A DNA stretch of 64,000 nt from Ectocarpus siliculosus (GCA_000310025.1 FN649758.1:446261-510260), one strand, 5' to 3'. Positions 34,280 to 46,699 are shown, numbered from the stretch's first letter. The notes: generated by a model from the letters alone, not told the origin. Numbers and translations: made by a program.

Positions 34280-35070
34280 ACATATATGATCTACGTTATT
34301 ACCAAAGTTGGGTGCACACGCTCAGCCTAGTTGAACTGCTGCGCAGCGTATCACCGTGCCCGCCGCAAAGTCTAAAAGGCCAACGGTGCTGTCGTTGGAC
34401 TCTACGGTGACGCTTGGGGCGGCAGCAGCAATGGAATCAGCATGATGTACAAGTTGTGGCCATGAACAAAAGCGGAGAGTCGAGTTATTCGCTGTTGGTA
34501 CGTACACCAAGGCTGTGAACTGCGACCGGGGCGGCAACTCACGCGCGCTAACCCTCACGCCCCCCCGATACCCCTTCGCTGGGGGGGACGCGACCCCGAC
34601 CATAATGCCATGTGACTAGAGTAGCGTTTCCGGCTACCTGTCCTTGGTAGCTGATGACCTTCCGCTTGAAATACATGCTCTGGGATCTTTGCACTTTGTA
34701 TACACACATTTCCTCCGTCCGTCGTGCCTTGAAATATGTTGCAACGTGATGGATCATCGCCATTCTTTGTCATGGGCGGAAAGCATAGCGCAGGTATGCA
34801 GCCAGTTTTCGCGAGGTTGAGCGGTAATAAGGACAGGCGCCGCAGATGAATGGCTTACGAGTACCAGCCATGCGCAGTGTTGCATCGCGTTACCCGCTGT
34901 GTTGCCCCCGAGAAAGAAGCGCGAGAAAAGAGAGTGACTGCCGAGAGGATTTTAATACCGTATGCGTAAGTGTCCACAAACATGCGTACGTATGCATACA
35001 TCTAACAGAGAAGAGTTTTGCCATTTCCACCGTGGCTACCCATCGTTGCCCAGGAATACTCATGGAGAAT
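34280..35070. other. Intergenic, no gene seen
   Basis: Frames up to 93 codons without domain or splice support. Confidence 0.5.
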
Positions 35071-35076
35071 GGCCGC

Positions 35077-35155
35077 CCATGGGTATACCCATATGTACCC
35101 ATGGGAACCATGCCCATGGGTCATGGGTATTCCCATGGGTACACATGGGCACGAA
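35077..35155. repeat. GGGTAYCC/CCCATGGG cluster near copy 2
   Basis: A short relative of the array in the inverted arms, ending in ATGGGCACGAATTAGGATAA. Its end resembles the inner end of the left arm (ATGGGCACGAATAACGATAG, 1847-1866). This suggests copy 2 was once bordered by a related arm. Confidence 0.7.
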
Positions 35156-35193
35156 TTAGGATAATATACAACACCCCGTGGAGGTTAATATCG

Positions 35194-35311
35194 CTTCCAT
35201 GGAAGTGCCGTTTTGCCTTTCCGTGCAGGAAGTACAAAATGTGTAGCTTCCATCGAAGCGGTCAGCTTCCCAACCAACTTCCATGGAAGCCCATTTATGC
35301 TTCCATCGAAG
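35194..35311. repeat. Four CTTCCATSGAAG palindromes
   Basis: CTTCCATGGAAG (35194, 35278) and CTTCCATCGAAG (35247, 35300) alternate within 118 bp. It sits between the GGGTAYCC cluster and spondin copy 2 and is absent from copy 1. Confidence 0.8.
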
Positions 35312-35405
35312 CTGTACACATTTGTCAAATAGTGCGGGAGATCGGGGGCCGTTTTCCGTTCCACTCTAGGAAGGAAAGAGCAGCCCGTCCGTTGTTGGGC
35401 AGAAT

Positions 35406-38400
35406 GGTGGTTTGGATATGGTAAGTCCGAGAAATGCCAATGTCGGGTTTAACGTTCTGCCGGCCAGGGTGGGGGCAAGCAGTTGTTGAGCTGTCGACGT
35501 GACAATGCTCCGACACGGCCATCACATTGGTCTATCCTTCCGTGATAAAGACTATACCGCTGTATCTGGCTCTGTACGTCGTGCGAGACTACAGACCAGC
35601 TGCGATCCTGGCCTCAGACGTAAGAGTTTGGGGTGAGGTTGAACAAGCACCCAAATGCATGCGCACAGCCGTGCTGCTGTATTGCAGTAGTGACCATAGA
35701 TTCGGTCCCCACGTTCATCCTCGAAAGGGCGACATAATGTCTCGTGCGGAGTAGAGATCAACATCATATCGACCAACTTGGTAGCTTTCGGCGGGAATGA
35801 GCAATTCGGGTTCCGGCCGACGATGCGGATCGAGAGGGCGTGCAAAGAGCTACGGTCACAGGTCCTTGTACGTCGTCTTTCTTCATTTCAAGGAATCCAC
35901 TTCACTCTGTGATTACAACCCGTACGGTTGCTCCTAAACGTCGAACCGTCCATTGACCACAGAAGTTCGTCCGCAACGCCCCACTTACAACTCTCGAAAA
36001 ACGGCCCTACAGCCGCACCGTCTACACAAAGCCAACGACACGTCGTCGAGTGATGAATACCTGGATTCATACCATGGCCACAAACACAACCCAACAACTC
36101 CTGTGCAACTCCACGCACGGCTCAACGAGCAACTCTGGTACATGTGCATGCGCGCGAATGGTGTAAGTCTACCCTTCGGTACGACCGTTACCTCCTAATC
36201 AACGACAGCACTTTTGCCCTGCGGAAAAAATGCAGCCAGAGAAACAAGGAAAGCACCATCGTATTGATGTACATGTATATATGTATATAAGTACATGTAG
36301 TCCTCGCCCATGCGTCGACTAAACGGCGTTGTAGAGTAGTTGGAGCCCGTTGCCACTGCATTCTTCGCCTTAGGCCTTCGATACCACGACCTCTGCAACT
36401 GGGTTCTTCCAGCCGTAGTCTGCTTTCGAAAGGTCTCCCACACCATTAATGCCTCGGTGCACGTGGATGAAGCCCTCTGAACCAAGGCCATGGTTTTCCC
36501 TTGATTTAGGGCTTGCGGGACACGCCCGGCCCGGCATGCAGGTACACTTCTCGTTGTTTTTCTCGGTACCTTTGGGAGGGGGAAGGAAGAACGGAGGGCC
36601 CGTGAATCGATTCTCCGGTATTTTGTTTCATTCCCCTCGTGTGTGCGGTTGTCCGTCGTGCGGTCGTTTCGTCCATGTCCCAAATACCATTATTGGTGGG
36701 AATGGTTGCCACCAAGAATCGTTTCAAGCCACCCAGAGAATAGTTCTCGTTTTTCGATCCAGATCGGGGTATGTCGTAAAGTAGGTCACGACAGGGGGGT
36801 TTATGTGGGATACGCAAGTGAACGTATTCTTGTAGGCAATCGTGATGTGAATACAGAACATGATTTTCGATTATTCGGACGTCTAACTGCGGGACCACAC
36901 GGGTCGGTGTCGACTATGGAGTATGGTCCTTGTGAAGAGCGACAGCTTCATGGCGATGACGTACGCGTTAGAAAAGTAGGCCTCATATTTCGGAATGGCG
37001 TGCGCGCGGAATCCGTGTCAGCTGTGTGAAACTCCCTGGTCCCTTACCGGCATCAAAGGCGGGGGGGAAGAGCTTGGACGGGTACTTGTCGAGGAACTTG
37101 GATCCATCAATTCCCATGAAGGCATCGTTGGTGTTGGCTGCGTCAACACAGGCAGTTTAATCGATTAGAATTTCGGGTTGTGAGCAGCTTCATTCGACAG
37201 AAGGAGTACACCCATCTCGTAGGAGAAGGCCTGGGGGATTTCATGAAACGATGTCGAATCAGTGAGTGCAGCGAAATCGCTGAAAGCGATTGAGCGCGTG
37301 CGAGCAGATGTAGCAAACGGGACGCATGAGGCGGGGTGAGGCGGTGTTCGGCGATATTTGACGCCGATTGTAATGGTGGGATCACAGGAAAATTACCGTA
37401 GTCTGAAGCGGCGCCGTGCCACTGAGTTTCACACGTCCTGTACAAAAATAAGGCCATGTGCCACCGGACTGTCTCCCTTCAGATCACCATCGGCAATTTG
37501 CCTGGACATCAACATTCACACGCCCACAGGTTGTCCACACGGATTCAAGTTCAAATTTGCGACTTGCCGATAACGATGGGTATATGCGTCGTCTTCTGTG
37601 TTTCGGAAACTCACTGAGCTTGGCCACCACCGAGTAGACAGGCTCCTTGCATTTGTCCGTGTCAAACGTGATTTCGCCATTCCATGTCTTCCCGGGCAAA
37701 AGGGGGCCCTCAGCCGCCGCAAAGCCACAGAAGCCGCCCTCGCGTGTTGCGATCGCCTGTGCGTGCATCGCCCGCCGTTTTGAGAGGCGCGTAGAAACGG
37801 TGGAACGTGTGTGGGTTCCGCGTTCCGTAGAGGGAACAGCGGGTATTGAAGTGTTCGGGTAGCTCCGGTGACAACACCATGCCACGCTCCGTATTGAGTC
37901 CCCCGTCCGAGCAAGAACACGGATACAAATAATCTCGATGGACGTTGAAAGTTCGAAAGAATGAGAGGTAGGTACACATGTGAGAGCGACAACACCTACT
38001 TATCTAGACTGCCACGGCAATTGGCTGTTAGCGTGACGCGATGAATCCCTTGTGAAACCAACCAGCGACATACCATTATGTTCCGGTTGTTGCCGTCTTC
38101 TGCCATCCGCTTGATTGCGGGTCTCGCCTTCCCGCCCACGGGGAAAAGGTGACTACCCTGGTGAGTAAGAGGGAGAACGAGTGCGAGAGACGAAAAGTGT
38201 CACGCCGTTGCGGGGACTGCCGCCTGAAGCATTCATGGTTCGTTGGCAGAAGGTGAGGGCACAATATTCCAACGCAGCCCGTATATTCTCTCCACACAGT
38301 CACCGGACTGGTCGGGGATTGCCTCGAGCAACACGAAGGACAAGTACATAGTGTTCAGGACCTGGGCACCTACCTTCTCATGCGCCACGATGATGGGGGG

Positions 38401-40352
38401 CGAGAAGTCCTGCTTGAAAGTCAAGTTCGTCACGCGAACCTGTACGACGTTTGTTCATGGATTGTGTTTGGAGAGGGCGCGGCAGATAAGAACGTTGGCT
38501 GGGTACAGACATGAGAGGGAGGCGCTATCGTGACCGAGCTACGGGTTGAGGGGACGATACCGGCACCGCCATCGACAGTGTTTGTTCAAGGCACTAGTTG
38601 TTGCTTCTAGCTTCAACAATGTGTGGACTGGGGGAGCTGCTGTACATTCTATGTCTCGACCCTCTGAGTAGCTCGACGTACACTGATCGGCCTCCGCTAT
38701 CTTCCTCACACACAACACGACCATGGCAGCTCGCCTTGTACGTCCTCATGCTGCTGCCGCTTGTCGAGCAACCACTGGCGAGGGAGAGCATTGATGCCAA
38801 AGCGAGATCGAACGCGAAGTTGACCATCTTCCTCTTGACTGCTGTAGGTGTGATATGGTTGGCAGAATGAAGGAACAGAGGGGACAAAGGCGAAGACAGA
38901 TGAGTGAGGCAGATGATGGTGATGGGGGTAGACTCGTCTGTCTCTTTGGCATATTCCACGTCGCTCACTGTGAATGCGGGTCTTGTGGAGCCAGAAAGCG
39001 CAAATCAACGTTCAGGCCTTGGTGCAGCCGAACAAAATGTATGTTCCTCAGCGTGTACGAACACACATATCGGCATGTGCTTCACGCGCGGGTGGATGTG
39101 CACATGTCAACACCGCCTGGATCAGGAGACAGTGTCGTATTCCGACAAGTTGAAAACAACGCAACCCGCAGTCATCACTGCCTTCGGCGAGCGAAAATGG
39201 GATACGTTTGTCGTTTGCTGTCAAGCTCTTGCTCACTTGCGAACCGCTGGCACACCCTCGAAGCGATTCGAACGGATCACTCATTGCGTGTACCGTGTAC
39301 CACCCGCCTCACCTTTCCTTTGTCGTCGCGTGATGTTCCACCTCGGTCGATTGTGGTGCGGGATGGCGATGCGGCTTGGGGTTTAGATGTGGTTGTGAGT
39401 CTCTGTTGTTTGTGACAGGTGGGGAAAGGTGAGGGCTCGAGGAGAGAGGCTGGATCTTCCGTCGTGATCAAGATGGTTGAACCGATCGTCAGTGTGTCCC
39501 GTCATCCAAATGCATCGTTGAACTGACAACCGGACGAATAGCGGAACTGTCAGTTTTGCCTCGCGATCGTTGAAGCGAGCCAGCCAAGACGTCGACGACT
39601 TTCGATTGTGGACCATACCCGTCTGAACGGTCCACATTGTGCAATTACCGTTCACAGCTGGAAGACGCAGGAAATCGGTCCAAGATTCAAGCCCGTCGGC
39701 CCTTACCGTGAAAGTGACTTGATGATGTCAGACTCTCCGGGCCACAGACAAGGCGGGGGGGTGTGGTCCCCGGATTATCGCCTCACTTTAGCTAGGCTAC
39801 ACGTAAGACGTCTGCCGCACTCACCAAACTATTTGCTACCTTGGAGTATCGCCTGATCTCATCACACATGAAAATAACACCCGAACGTGAAGGGTCCGTC
39901 TGTCGGGAGAACCATTCCACGTTCTCTGAGTATCGTCTGGCGCCTCAAACGTCTGGCGCATCGTGCCTTCGGAAAAACCAATGTGCCGATCTTACCAACT
40001 TCTCTAGAGGAGTTGCGCTGCGCTTGCTCCGTATCGACACGTGAATGCCCCTCCTTGTCGTGAGGTGCCATGCTTCCGTCCCCAGGGGCAACCAGTAGAG
40101 TTGTGGCATGCCGGCGCTCGATGCCGGTAGCATTTAATGCCGGGCCGAAGGTTAAATTTGTCGACTTTAACACCTTGTGGATCACTCTCTGTAGACAGGC
40201 GATGAAGAGGTGGCGCCGGCGAGTACCGAGCATCGACTGTGACATCGACCGCCTTGGAAACCACAACGGCAAGGAACGGGCCGAGCGACAGTCCGATACA
40301 GTCGCGAAGACGCCATGAACCGGCGCTCAGCGACCCCCTTGTAGGGAGAGCG
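35406..40352. repeat. Spondin segmental repeat, copy 2
   Basis: 4.95 kb collinear with 1878-6819 in the same orientation, differing only by scattered substitutions and small indels. It lacks the long inverted arms of copy 1. Confidence 0.9.
36370..38827 (-). pseudogene. Spondin_N-domain protein, copy 2 (frameshifted)
   Basis: Exons correspond to copy 1: 38827-38714, 38439-38374, 38157-38074, 37886-37615, 37137-37048 and 36569-36370. All splice signals used in copy 1 are present. Exon 4 has one extra G in a G run (37841-37843; GGG against GG in copy 1). This shifts the frame after HFNT and leads to a stop about 42 codons later. The signal peptide has G7D. Unless the extra base is a sequencing error, the encoded protein would lose the C-terminal half including TNDAF and the IHVHRG segment. 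Confidence 0.75.
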
Positions 40353-40960
40353 GCGACCCCCCTCGTACATGTAGCATAACGTCGCCGTGGCTGGCAAACT
40401 GAGGGATACTTGTGGTCGTGAATTCGAACGAACGTTGCCCCTGCTGAAGTACAAGCATGCCGCTTAACCGGGCACGTATATGTAGCTCTATGCAGTCATC
40501 GGTTGGGTGAAGCGACCCCATTGTCGAAACCAGAAATCATATCTGTGTACTTACTTCACTTTGACCACCTACCGGATGGCGAAGGTGCTTGGACTTTGTG
40601 TCGGGCGGGCGAACCCAAGAGCAGGTTTTTCGATTTTTGGCACCCAAGGACGTACCCTCATCACTACTGTACGTACCACTGATATATTGAACGCTGGCAG
40701 GGAGTGTAAGGTGCACGGGATACCACGACTCAATGCCCGGGCCAACTCGGCCCCAAGCGGAGTGTCTGCTGCTTCATGTCCAGCACCCGAACACGAAGTG
40801 GCCGGGTCCTCCCCAACACCACGCTGCAGTATTTGACGCGCTGGGCCGAACTACTAACGACTCGACATTCATTCGTTGAGGAGGCGAGTGAATGGTGATG
40901 TTTTCCGGTCAAAAGAATGTGTCTGTTGTTTTGGCAGAATCATCTACATAACACATATGT
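40353..40960. other. Spacer, no gene seen
   Basis: Short frames without domains lie between copy 2 and the hairpin element. Confidence 0.5.
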
Positions 40961-40964
40961 CAGA

Positions 40965-41033
40965 GTTATAAGATAAAATTAGACAATCTAATCAGTCAAC
41001 GTTGACAGATCAGATGGTCTAATTTTATCGTAT
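40965..41033. repeat. AT-rich palindrome left of the hairpin
   Basis: TTATAAGATAAAATTAGAC...GTCTAATTTTATCGTATAA is an imperfect palindrome centred on GTCAACGTTGAC. Confidence 0.8.
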
Positions 41034-41404
41034 AAAAGATATGCTCAGAGCTCGTTAGCACCCGGCCGGATCACTTGGGGTTAAGCTTTTTAATCACTGG
41101 GATAGAGAGTAGGAATCTCCGGGGACGGACCTCTTGCCACGCGTTGCTGTTTTGATAAACAAATGGCGGTACTTGTGTAAGTGGTTGACTCAGTGGTCTA
41201 ATGGTCAGAGCCTTCTTACACAAGGTTCCACGCACGGGTTCGAATCCCAGTGGTCCACTTACACAAGAACCGCCATTTGTTTACCAAACAGCAGCGTCTG
41301 GCGAGGGGTCCGTCCCCGGAGATCCCTACTCTCGATCCCAGTGATTAAAAAGCTTAACCCCAAGTGATCCGGCCGGGTGCTAACGAGCTCTGAGCATATC
41401 TTTT
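41034..41404. repeat. Long hairpin (~150-bp arms) with tRNA-like tip
   Basis: The left arm 41034-41184 pairs with the right arm 41255-41404 with about 10-15 mismatches. Both arms share AAAGATATGCTCAGAGCTCG, CCGGCCGGATCACTTGGGG and CTTGTGTAAGTGG. The 70-nt loop is the body of a tRNA-like sequence whose acceptor-like ends are the last paired bases. It is flanked by AT-rich palindromes, and a fragment of the arm (CAACGCGTGGCAAGAGG) recurs at 41449-41465. No coding capacity. It behaves like a foldback/MITE-type unit. Confidence 0.85.
41181..41258 (+). tRNA. tRNA-like sequence (possible degenerate tRNA-Val, UAC)
   Basis: There is a good B box (GGGTTCGAATCCC) and an A-box-like TGGTCTAATGG. An anticodon-type hairpin CCTT-CTTACAC-AAGG would place UAC (valine) at the anticodon. 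The ends GTGG/CCAC pair. The acceptor stem has mismatches after four pairs, the T stem pairs only GGG/CCC, and the D loop is overlong. It is more likely tRNA-derived than a working tRNA gene. Confidence 0.35.
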
Positions 41405-41467
41405 ATAAAATAAAATTAGACCATCTAATAAGTCAACATGTTATCTTCAACGCGTGGCAAGAGGAAT

Positions 41468-41550
41468 ATCTTTTATAAAATAAAATAAGACCATCTGATA
41501 AGTCAACGTTGACTGATCAGATGGTCTAATTTTATCTTATAAGAGTTGCA
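41468..41550. repeat. AT-rich palindrome right of the hairpin
   Basis: Second copy of the palindrome at 40965-41033, again centred on GTCAACGTTGAC. A half copy at 41401-41440 lies between it and the hairpin. Confidence 0.8.
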
Positions 41551-42542
41551 TTCCATGACGGGGTTGAATTTCAGCTGGCCAGCGCAGGGGAAAGCAAGGA
41601 TTAATTAGAGCTGCCGACTTGACAACCGTTGTAGTCGTCTCGCCTCCCCTTCGTGATACTCATGGCTGTACGTGACTCCGTCCATCTTACGGGTCCAGAC
41701 CAGCTGCAATCCTGGCCTCAACGTGGACCCGGTATGTGACGGAACACCAGCATACTCTGCGGGCTCAGCTTTGTCGGCCCCCTACACCTGTTGCACCGGA
41801 CTTGCATGCACACGGTCATCGCAAGGTATTTGTAGAGTAGCGCTACCAAAGAGCTGCTCTTCATATTCATTATCGAAAGGACGGACACAATGTCTACTCG
41901 CGTAGATGAGTAAAGTCCATCATCGTGTCGACCACTTGTTGGCATTGGGCGGGGTTGACGTGGTCCGACTTCAAGCCCATAGTCCAATGCCGATTGAAAC
42001 GCAGGTGCAAAGAGCTACGGTGACAACGTCGATTTACGGTTTGCTTCAAATTCACAGCATCTCACTTTCACTCCTATGCGTGCTCTACAACCCGAACGGC
42101 ACGCTGCGGGACGACGAACCATCCATGGACCGCAGAACTTCGTCTGCAACGCCCGACCTACAGACCTAACCTGATCTACAGCAGCAGCACTGTCTACGCA
42201 CAAGCCAACGCCACATCGTGGAAGATTCTTATTTATTGAAACCATGACCACACACGGCGCCTGCCTCCAACCCCCACGTTCGGCACAAACGGCAATGTTG
42301 TCCTACACATGTATTGCATGCGTGAATGGTACCGATCCCTTCGACGGTTTCCTCCGAATCAACGACGGGCAGCACTTGCCCTGCAGGACACGACAGCCAG
42401 AACACAAGGGAACCACCACCGGACATATGAAGTCTAAAAGCGCCCATGGTCGACCACGTGACGTTGTATGCATACTCTACGCTGCCCCGACAGGCTGTAA
42501 CACCACAAGTAATTGAAGCACTTTTCCGCTCCCCTCTTCGCC

Positions 42543-45040
42543 TTAGGCCTTGGAGACCACAACAACCGCCACCGGATTTTGCCAGCCGTAGTCTTTGGAG
42601 AGATCTCCAATGCCTTGGAAACCTCGGTGCACGTGGATGAAGCCCTCTGAGTTTCTGCCGTGACGTTCACGGGCGTCCCTGGTTCCCTTGGGGCATGCCC
42701 GGCCCGGCATGCAGGTACACTTCTCGTTGTTCGTCTCGGAACCTTTGGGAGGGGGCAGGGCGACAAAGGTGTCGTGACTGGGGTCTCCGGTTTGGTCTCA
42801 CTTCGTGTGCTCGAGCTTTTCTACCAGTAGTGGGCAATTCTTGTGTTTATTGGGTCTCATTACACTGTATTAGCGAGAGGGGATCTCGACTGCTTCTCCC
42901 TGGGGTGGAGAACCGATGCAAGCTCCCCAGAGAATACACTCACTAGCCCGGATCGGGACGTGTTGGTAATCACAGCACGACAAGGGACATGCGGTCCAGG
43001 TCCACGTGTGACACGTACACGCAGACTGTGGCGTGAACACACAACACGTGATGTGAACACACAATAACATCAGACAGGTATGTGAACGTTTTGAAGAGGA
43101 ACAGACGCTGTAGGTTGCAACTGTGGAGAATTTTGTTTGGCGAGAGCGACAGCATCATGGCCGTGTCGCGTAAGCTTCCGACAAGAGCTCATGCTTCCGA
43201 TTCACGTGCGCGATAACTTGGTTGCAACTGTGTGTGAAACGTTCCTGTTCCTTACCGGCATCAAAGGCGGGGGGAAAGTGCTTGGACGGGCAACTACCCG
43301 CGGGGAATTTGGAACCAGCAATGCCCATGAAGGCGTCGTTGGTGTTGTCTGCGCAAAGTTCACAAGACAGTTGCGACGATCGGAACGTGGGTTGTGTTTT
43401 TGAACTGATTCGTCTAACACAGGTTTGAGCACACACACCATTTCGCAGAACGAGGACGGGGGGAGGGGCGCACAGTATTGACAGGCGATTGCATCAATGA
43501 GTTCTGCGCGATCCCCGGGAATGGTGAAGGGTACCTATGTTGTAGACTCGACCCATCACGCGGGGTGAGGCGGTGTTCGGTCAGGTTTGACGAAAATGGT
43601 AGGTCGAACCACAGGTCAAACGTTCTGAAGGGGCACCGTGCCACTGAAATCCACAAGCCACTACTGAGACAAGGCCACATTCCACCGGGAATCCCCTTCC
43701 CAGATCGGCGGGTTGCACCTCATTCGCAACATTCACACGCCCCCAGGTTTTTCATATGGATCGAAGTTCACTTTCCTGAATCGACTTATCGATGGGTACC
43801 TGCGTTGTCTTCTGTGTTACGGAAACTCACCGAGCTTGGCCACCACCGAGTAGACGGGGTCCTTGCACTTGTTCGCGTCAAATTGGATTTTGCCCTCCCA
43901 TGTCTTCCCGGGAAAGATTAAACCCTTGCTCTCGGGTGCGGCAAAGCCACAGAAGCCGCGCTCGCGTGTTGCGATGTTCTGAGCGTGCATCGCCCGCCGT
44001 TTTGAGAGGGGCGTAGAAACGGCGGAGCGTTTACGGGTGTTGCGTTTTGTAGCGGGAACAGCGGTATTGAAGTGTTTTAGTAGCTCTGGTGACAACACCA
44101 TGCCGTGCTCCGTATTGAGTTCGGCCCGAGCAAGAACACGGGGAAAAATCTCGATGGACAATGGACGTTGAAAGTTTGGCAGAATGAGAGGTTGGTACAC
44201 ATGTGAGAGGGAGGACCACCTGCTTATCTAGAGTACCACGGCAATTGGCTGTTGGCGTGACCCGATGAATCCCTTGTCAAACCAAACCAGCGGCATACCT
44301 GTACATTCCCGCTTAAGCCCTCTTCTGCCAGCATGCTGATTGCGTTTCTCGCCTTCGCGCCCTCGGAGAAAAGGGGTCGACTACCCTGGTGAGCAAGAGG
44401 GAGAACGGGTGCGAGAGACGAAAATTGGTTCTCGCGCCGTTGCAGGGGCTGGCACGTGAAGTATTCATGGCTCGTTGGCAGGAGGTCGGGGCAACCTATT
44501 CCAAGCCCGCCCAAAATATTCTCCCCACACAATCACCGGACTGGTCGGGGATTGCCTCGAGCCAGGTACATGGTGTTCAGGACCTGGGCACCTACCTTCT
44601 CATGCGCCACGATGATGGCGGCCGAGAAGTCCTGCTTGAAGGTCAAGTTCGTCACGCGAACCTGCACGACGTTGTTGGTTGGTGTGTGGAGAGGGCGCGG
44701 CGGATAAGAACGTTGGCTGGGTACAGACATGAGAGGGAGGTGCTAACGTGACCAAGCTACAGGTTATGGGGATAGCTACCGGCGACGCCATCGACAGCGC
44801 TCGTTCAAGGCACTTTGCTTTGCCTCTAGCTGCAATAATCTCTGGATTGGGGGGACTGCACCATGTCTCGGCTCTCTTGAGTAGCTCGACAGTCACTGAT
44901 TGGCCTCCTCTTTCTTCCTCACACACAACACGACCATGGCAGCTCGCCTTGTATGTCTGCATGCGGCTGCCTCTCATCTTGCTACCGCTGGCGAGGGAGA
45001 GCATTGATGCCAAAGCGAGACCGAACGCGAACTTGACCAT
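42543..45040 (-). CDS. Secreted Spondin_N-domain protein, copy 3 (6 exons)
   Basis: Exons are 45040-44927, 44661-44596, 44385-44299, 44107-43831, 43348-43256 and 42742-42543. They join in phase to 278 residues without a stop. It has the signal peptide MVKFAFGLALASMLSLASG, VRVTNLTFKQDFSAA, LFSEGAKARNAISMLAEEG, PGKTWEGKIQFDANKC, NTNDAFMGIAG and a final EGFIHVHRGFQGIGDL...WQNPVAVVVV. Indels relative to copy 1 (+3, +6 and +3 nt) are all multiples of three. Together with exon conservation above intron level, this argues for past or present selection on the protein. The 5' LTR of Copia 2 lies 80 bp upstream of the ATG in the opposite direction and may have cut off or replaced the promoter. Confidence 0.75.
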
Positions 45041-45119
45041 CTTCCTCTTGACTGTTGTAGGTGTGATACGGTTGGCAGAATGAAGGAACAAGGGGAACAA
45101 GGCGAAGACAGGTGAGTGA

Positions 45120-45452
45120 TGTTCGTGATTATTGCTGCTGTGTGTCAACAGAGTAGCGCAGAACACTGACAGGAAGTTCAAATAACGGGACTGTCGTTTG
45201 GTAGGAATGTTTCTAGGAATGTTCTTCGTGGATGGTGTTCTCGGTATGTCGGATGGTTCATAGACCCGAGCGTGTTCTCGGTATGTCGGATAGTACATTG
45301 GTCCGAGTTCCATGTTTTGTGTGTTGGTCGAGCGACATGGCTGATGCCGCGGTGCTCGCGCACCCAGCTCACTCCACCTTTTGACCTGTTCTCCTGATCC
45401 AAGGTCTCATCAATACAACATCTTTTCCCCAGAAGCCACGAGTTTACCAACA
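45120..45452 (+). repeat. 5' LTR of Copia 2
   Basis: TGTTCGTGATT...TTTACCAACA. It contains an internal repeat of CGGTATGTCGGAT about 40 bp apart. Confidence 0.95.
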
Positions 45453-45536
45453 CGCTATAGCGAACCAGTCGACTGCTGTTTGTCCCCTTGGACTGTACGT
45501 CAAGACTGAACGGAGGAAGATTGATCACCTTGCTTC

Positions 45537-46590
45537 GTGATGAGTGGGCCTGCTGGGGATCATGTGGATGACCCACCTCTGGGTTATTCGCAGGATGTTA
45601 TTGGTGGTGAGAGACTGGATTCGATTGAGACACTGTTGTCCCAGCTCACCAGCATAATCAAGTCGCTTGTTGGGCAACGAGGTGATCAGGTGGAGTCCTC
45701 TGTTTCATTTGCTGCTGCGCCGGGAAGCGGCGGAACAGAGTATGCTGGTGTGCATCAATCGGATGTCACTGGCAGGACTGTGGGAGGTACGGACAGTAGT
45801 GTCCAAGGCTTTGGCATGTCCAGCATGTGGGTTGGGAGTAGTAGTCTTGCAGACTCAGGCTTGAACCTTCGTGTAATTGTTGTTTGTCGTTCCTCTGCTG
45901 GTGGTAGAGCCAGCGGCGGAACCGACGCCGGTTGGCATCCTGTAAATGCTACTGGCAGGACTGCGGGAGGTAAGGGCAGCAGTGCCCAAGTCCTTGGCAT
46001 GTCCAGCGTGAGAGTTGGGAGTAGTAGTCTTCTAGACTCAGACTTGAACCCTCATGCATCTGCTGTAAATCGTCCCTCTGCTGGTGCTGCAAGCTTTGGT
46101 TCGATTGGAACTGTTAGTGGGGCTTCGGGTAGTAGCCAGTCTTTCGGTTCGGGAATGGTTAGTGGGACTTTAGGTAGTCAGTCTTCCATTCCGGGAATGG
46201 TTAGTGGGGCTTTAGGTAGCCAGTCTTCCATTCCGCCCCCATCTACTCCATCGAGTGAGTGGTGGGGATGTGTCGCCAGTGGAAACACATATATTCCTGG
46301 GGTCGGCATTAATAACACAGGAGAAAACTTGGGTAGGAGTCCTTTTCAAAGTTCCCAAAGCTTCTGTTTTTGACGGGACGGACGTGTCGTATCCGTCGTG
46401 GTCACAATTGTTTCTACTGAGTGCCCACAACAATAATCTGTATGAGGCTTTTGTTTCTGTGCTACATGTAGAGATTTCGATTGCAAGCATTGAATTCGAT
46501 CTGACCCCCTGGGTAGAGAAAGGATACAACATACATCGGGTGTGCTGTGCCAGACTGAGATATCAAGGTGGATTTTGTTCGACTGTTTGA
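45537..46590 (+). pseudogene. Copia 2 gag remnant
   Basis: A 278-residue frame (45537-46373), rich in Ser/Gly with repeated MSGALGSQSS-like units, shifts to a second frame (to 46590). That frame carries the gag start motif VFDGTDVSYPSWSQLFLLSA. It then stops. Compared with Copia 1, the rest of gag, the zinc knuckle and the protease motif are absent, suggesting an internal deletion near 46590-46860. Confidence 0.7.
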
Positions 46591-46699
46591 GTAAGAACTC
46601 TCTCAATACCATGGCTAGGCATGCAGGTTCCCCGCAGCAAGTCATTTCGAGTGTTGAAAAATCACTTTCTACCCTTGAACCAGAGCACTGTCTGGAACC

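Noticed and set aside
41181-41258. Functional tRNA-Val gene
   Set aside because: Acceptor and T stems are poorly paired and the D loop is too long. It is kept only as a tRNA-like sequence.
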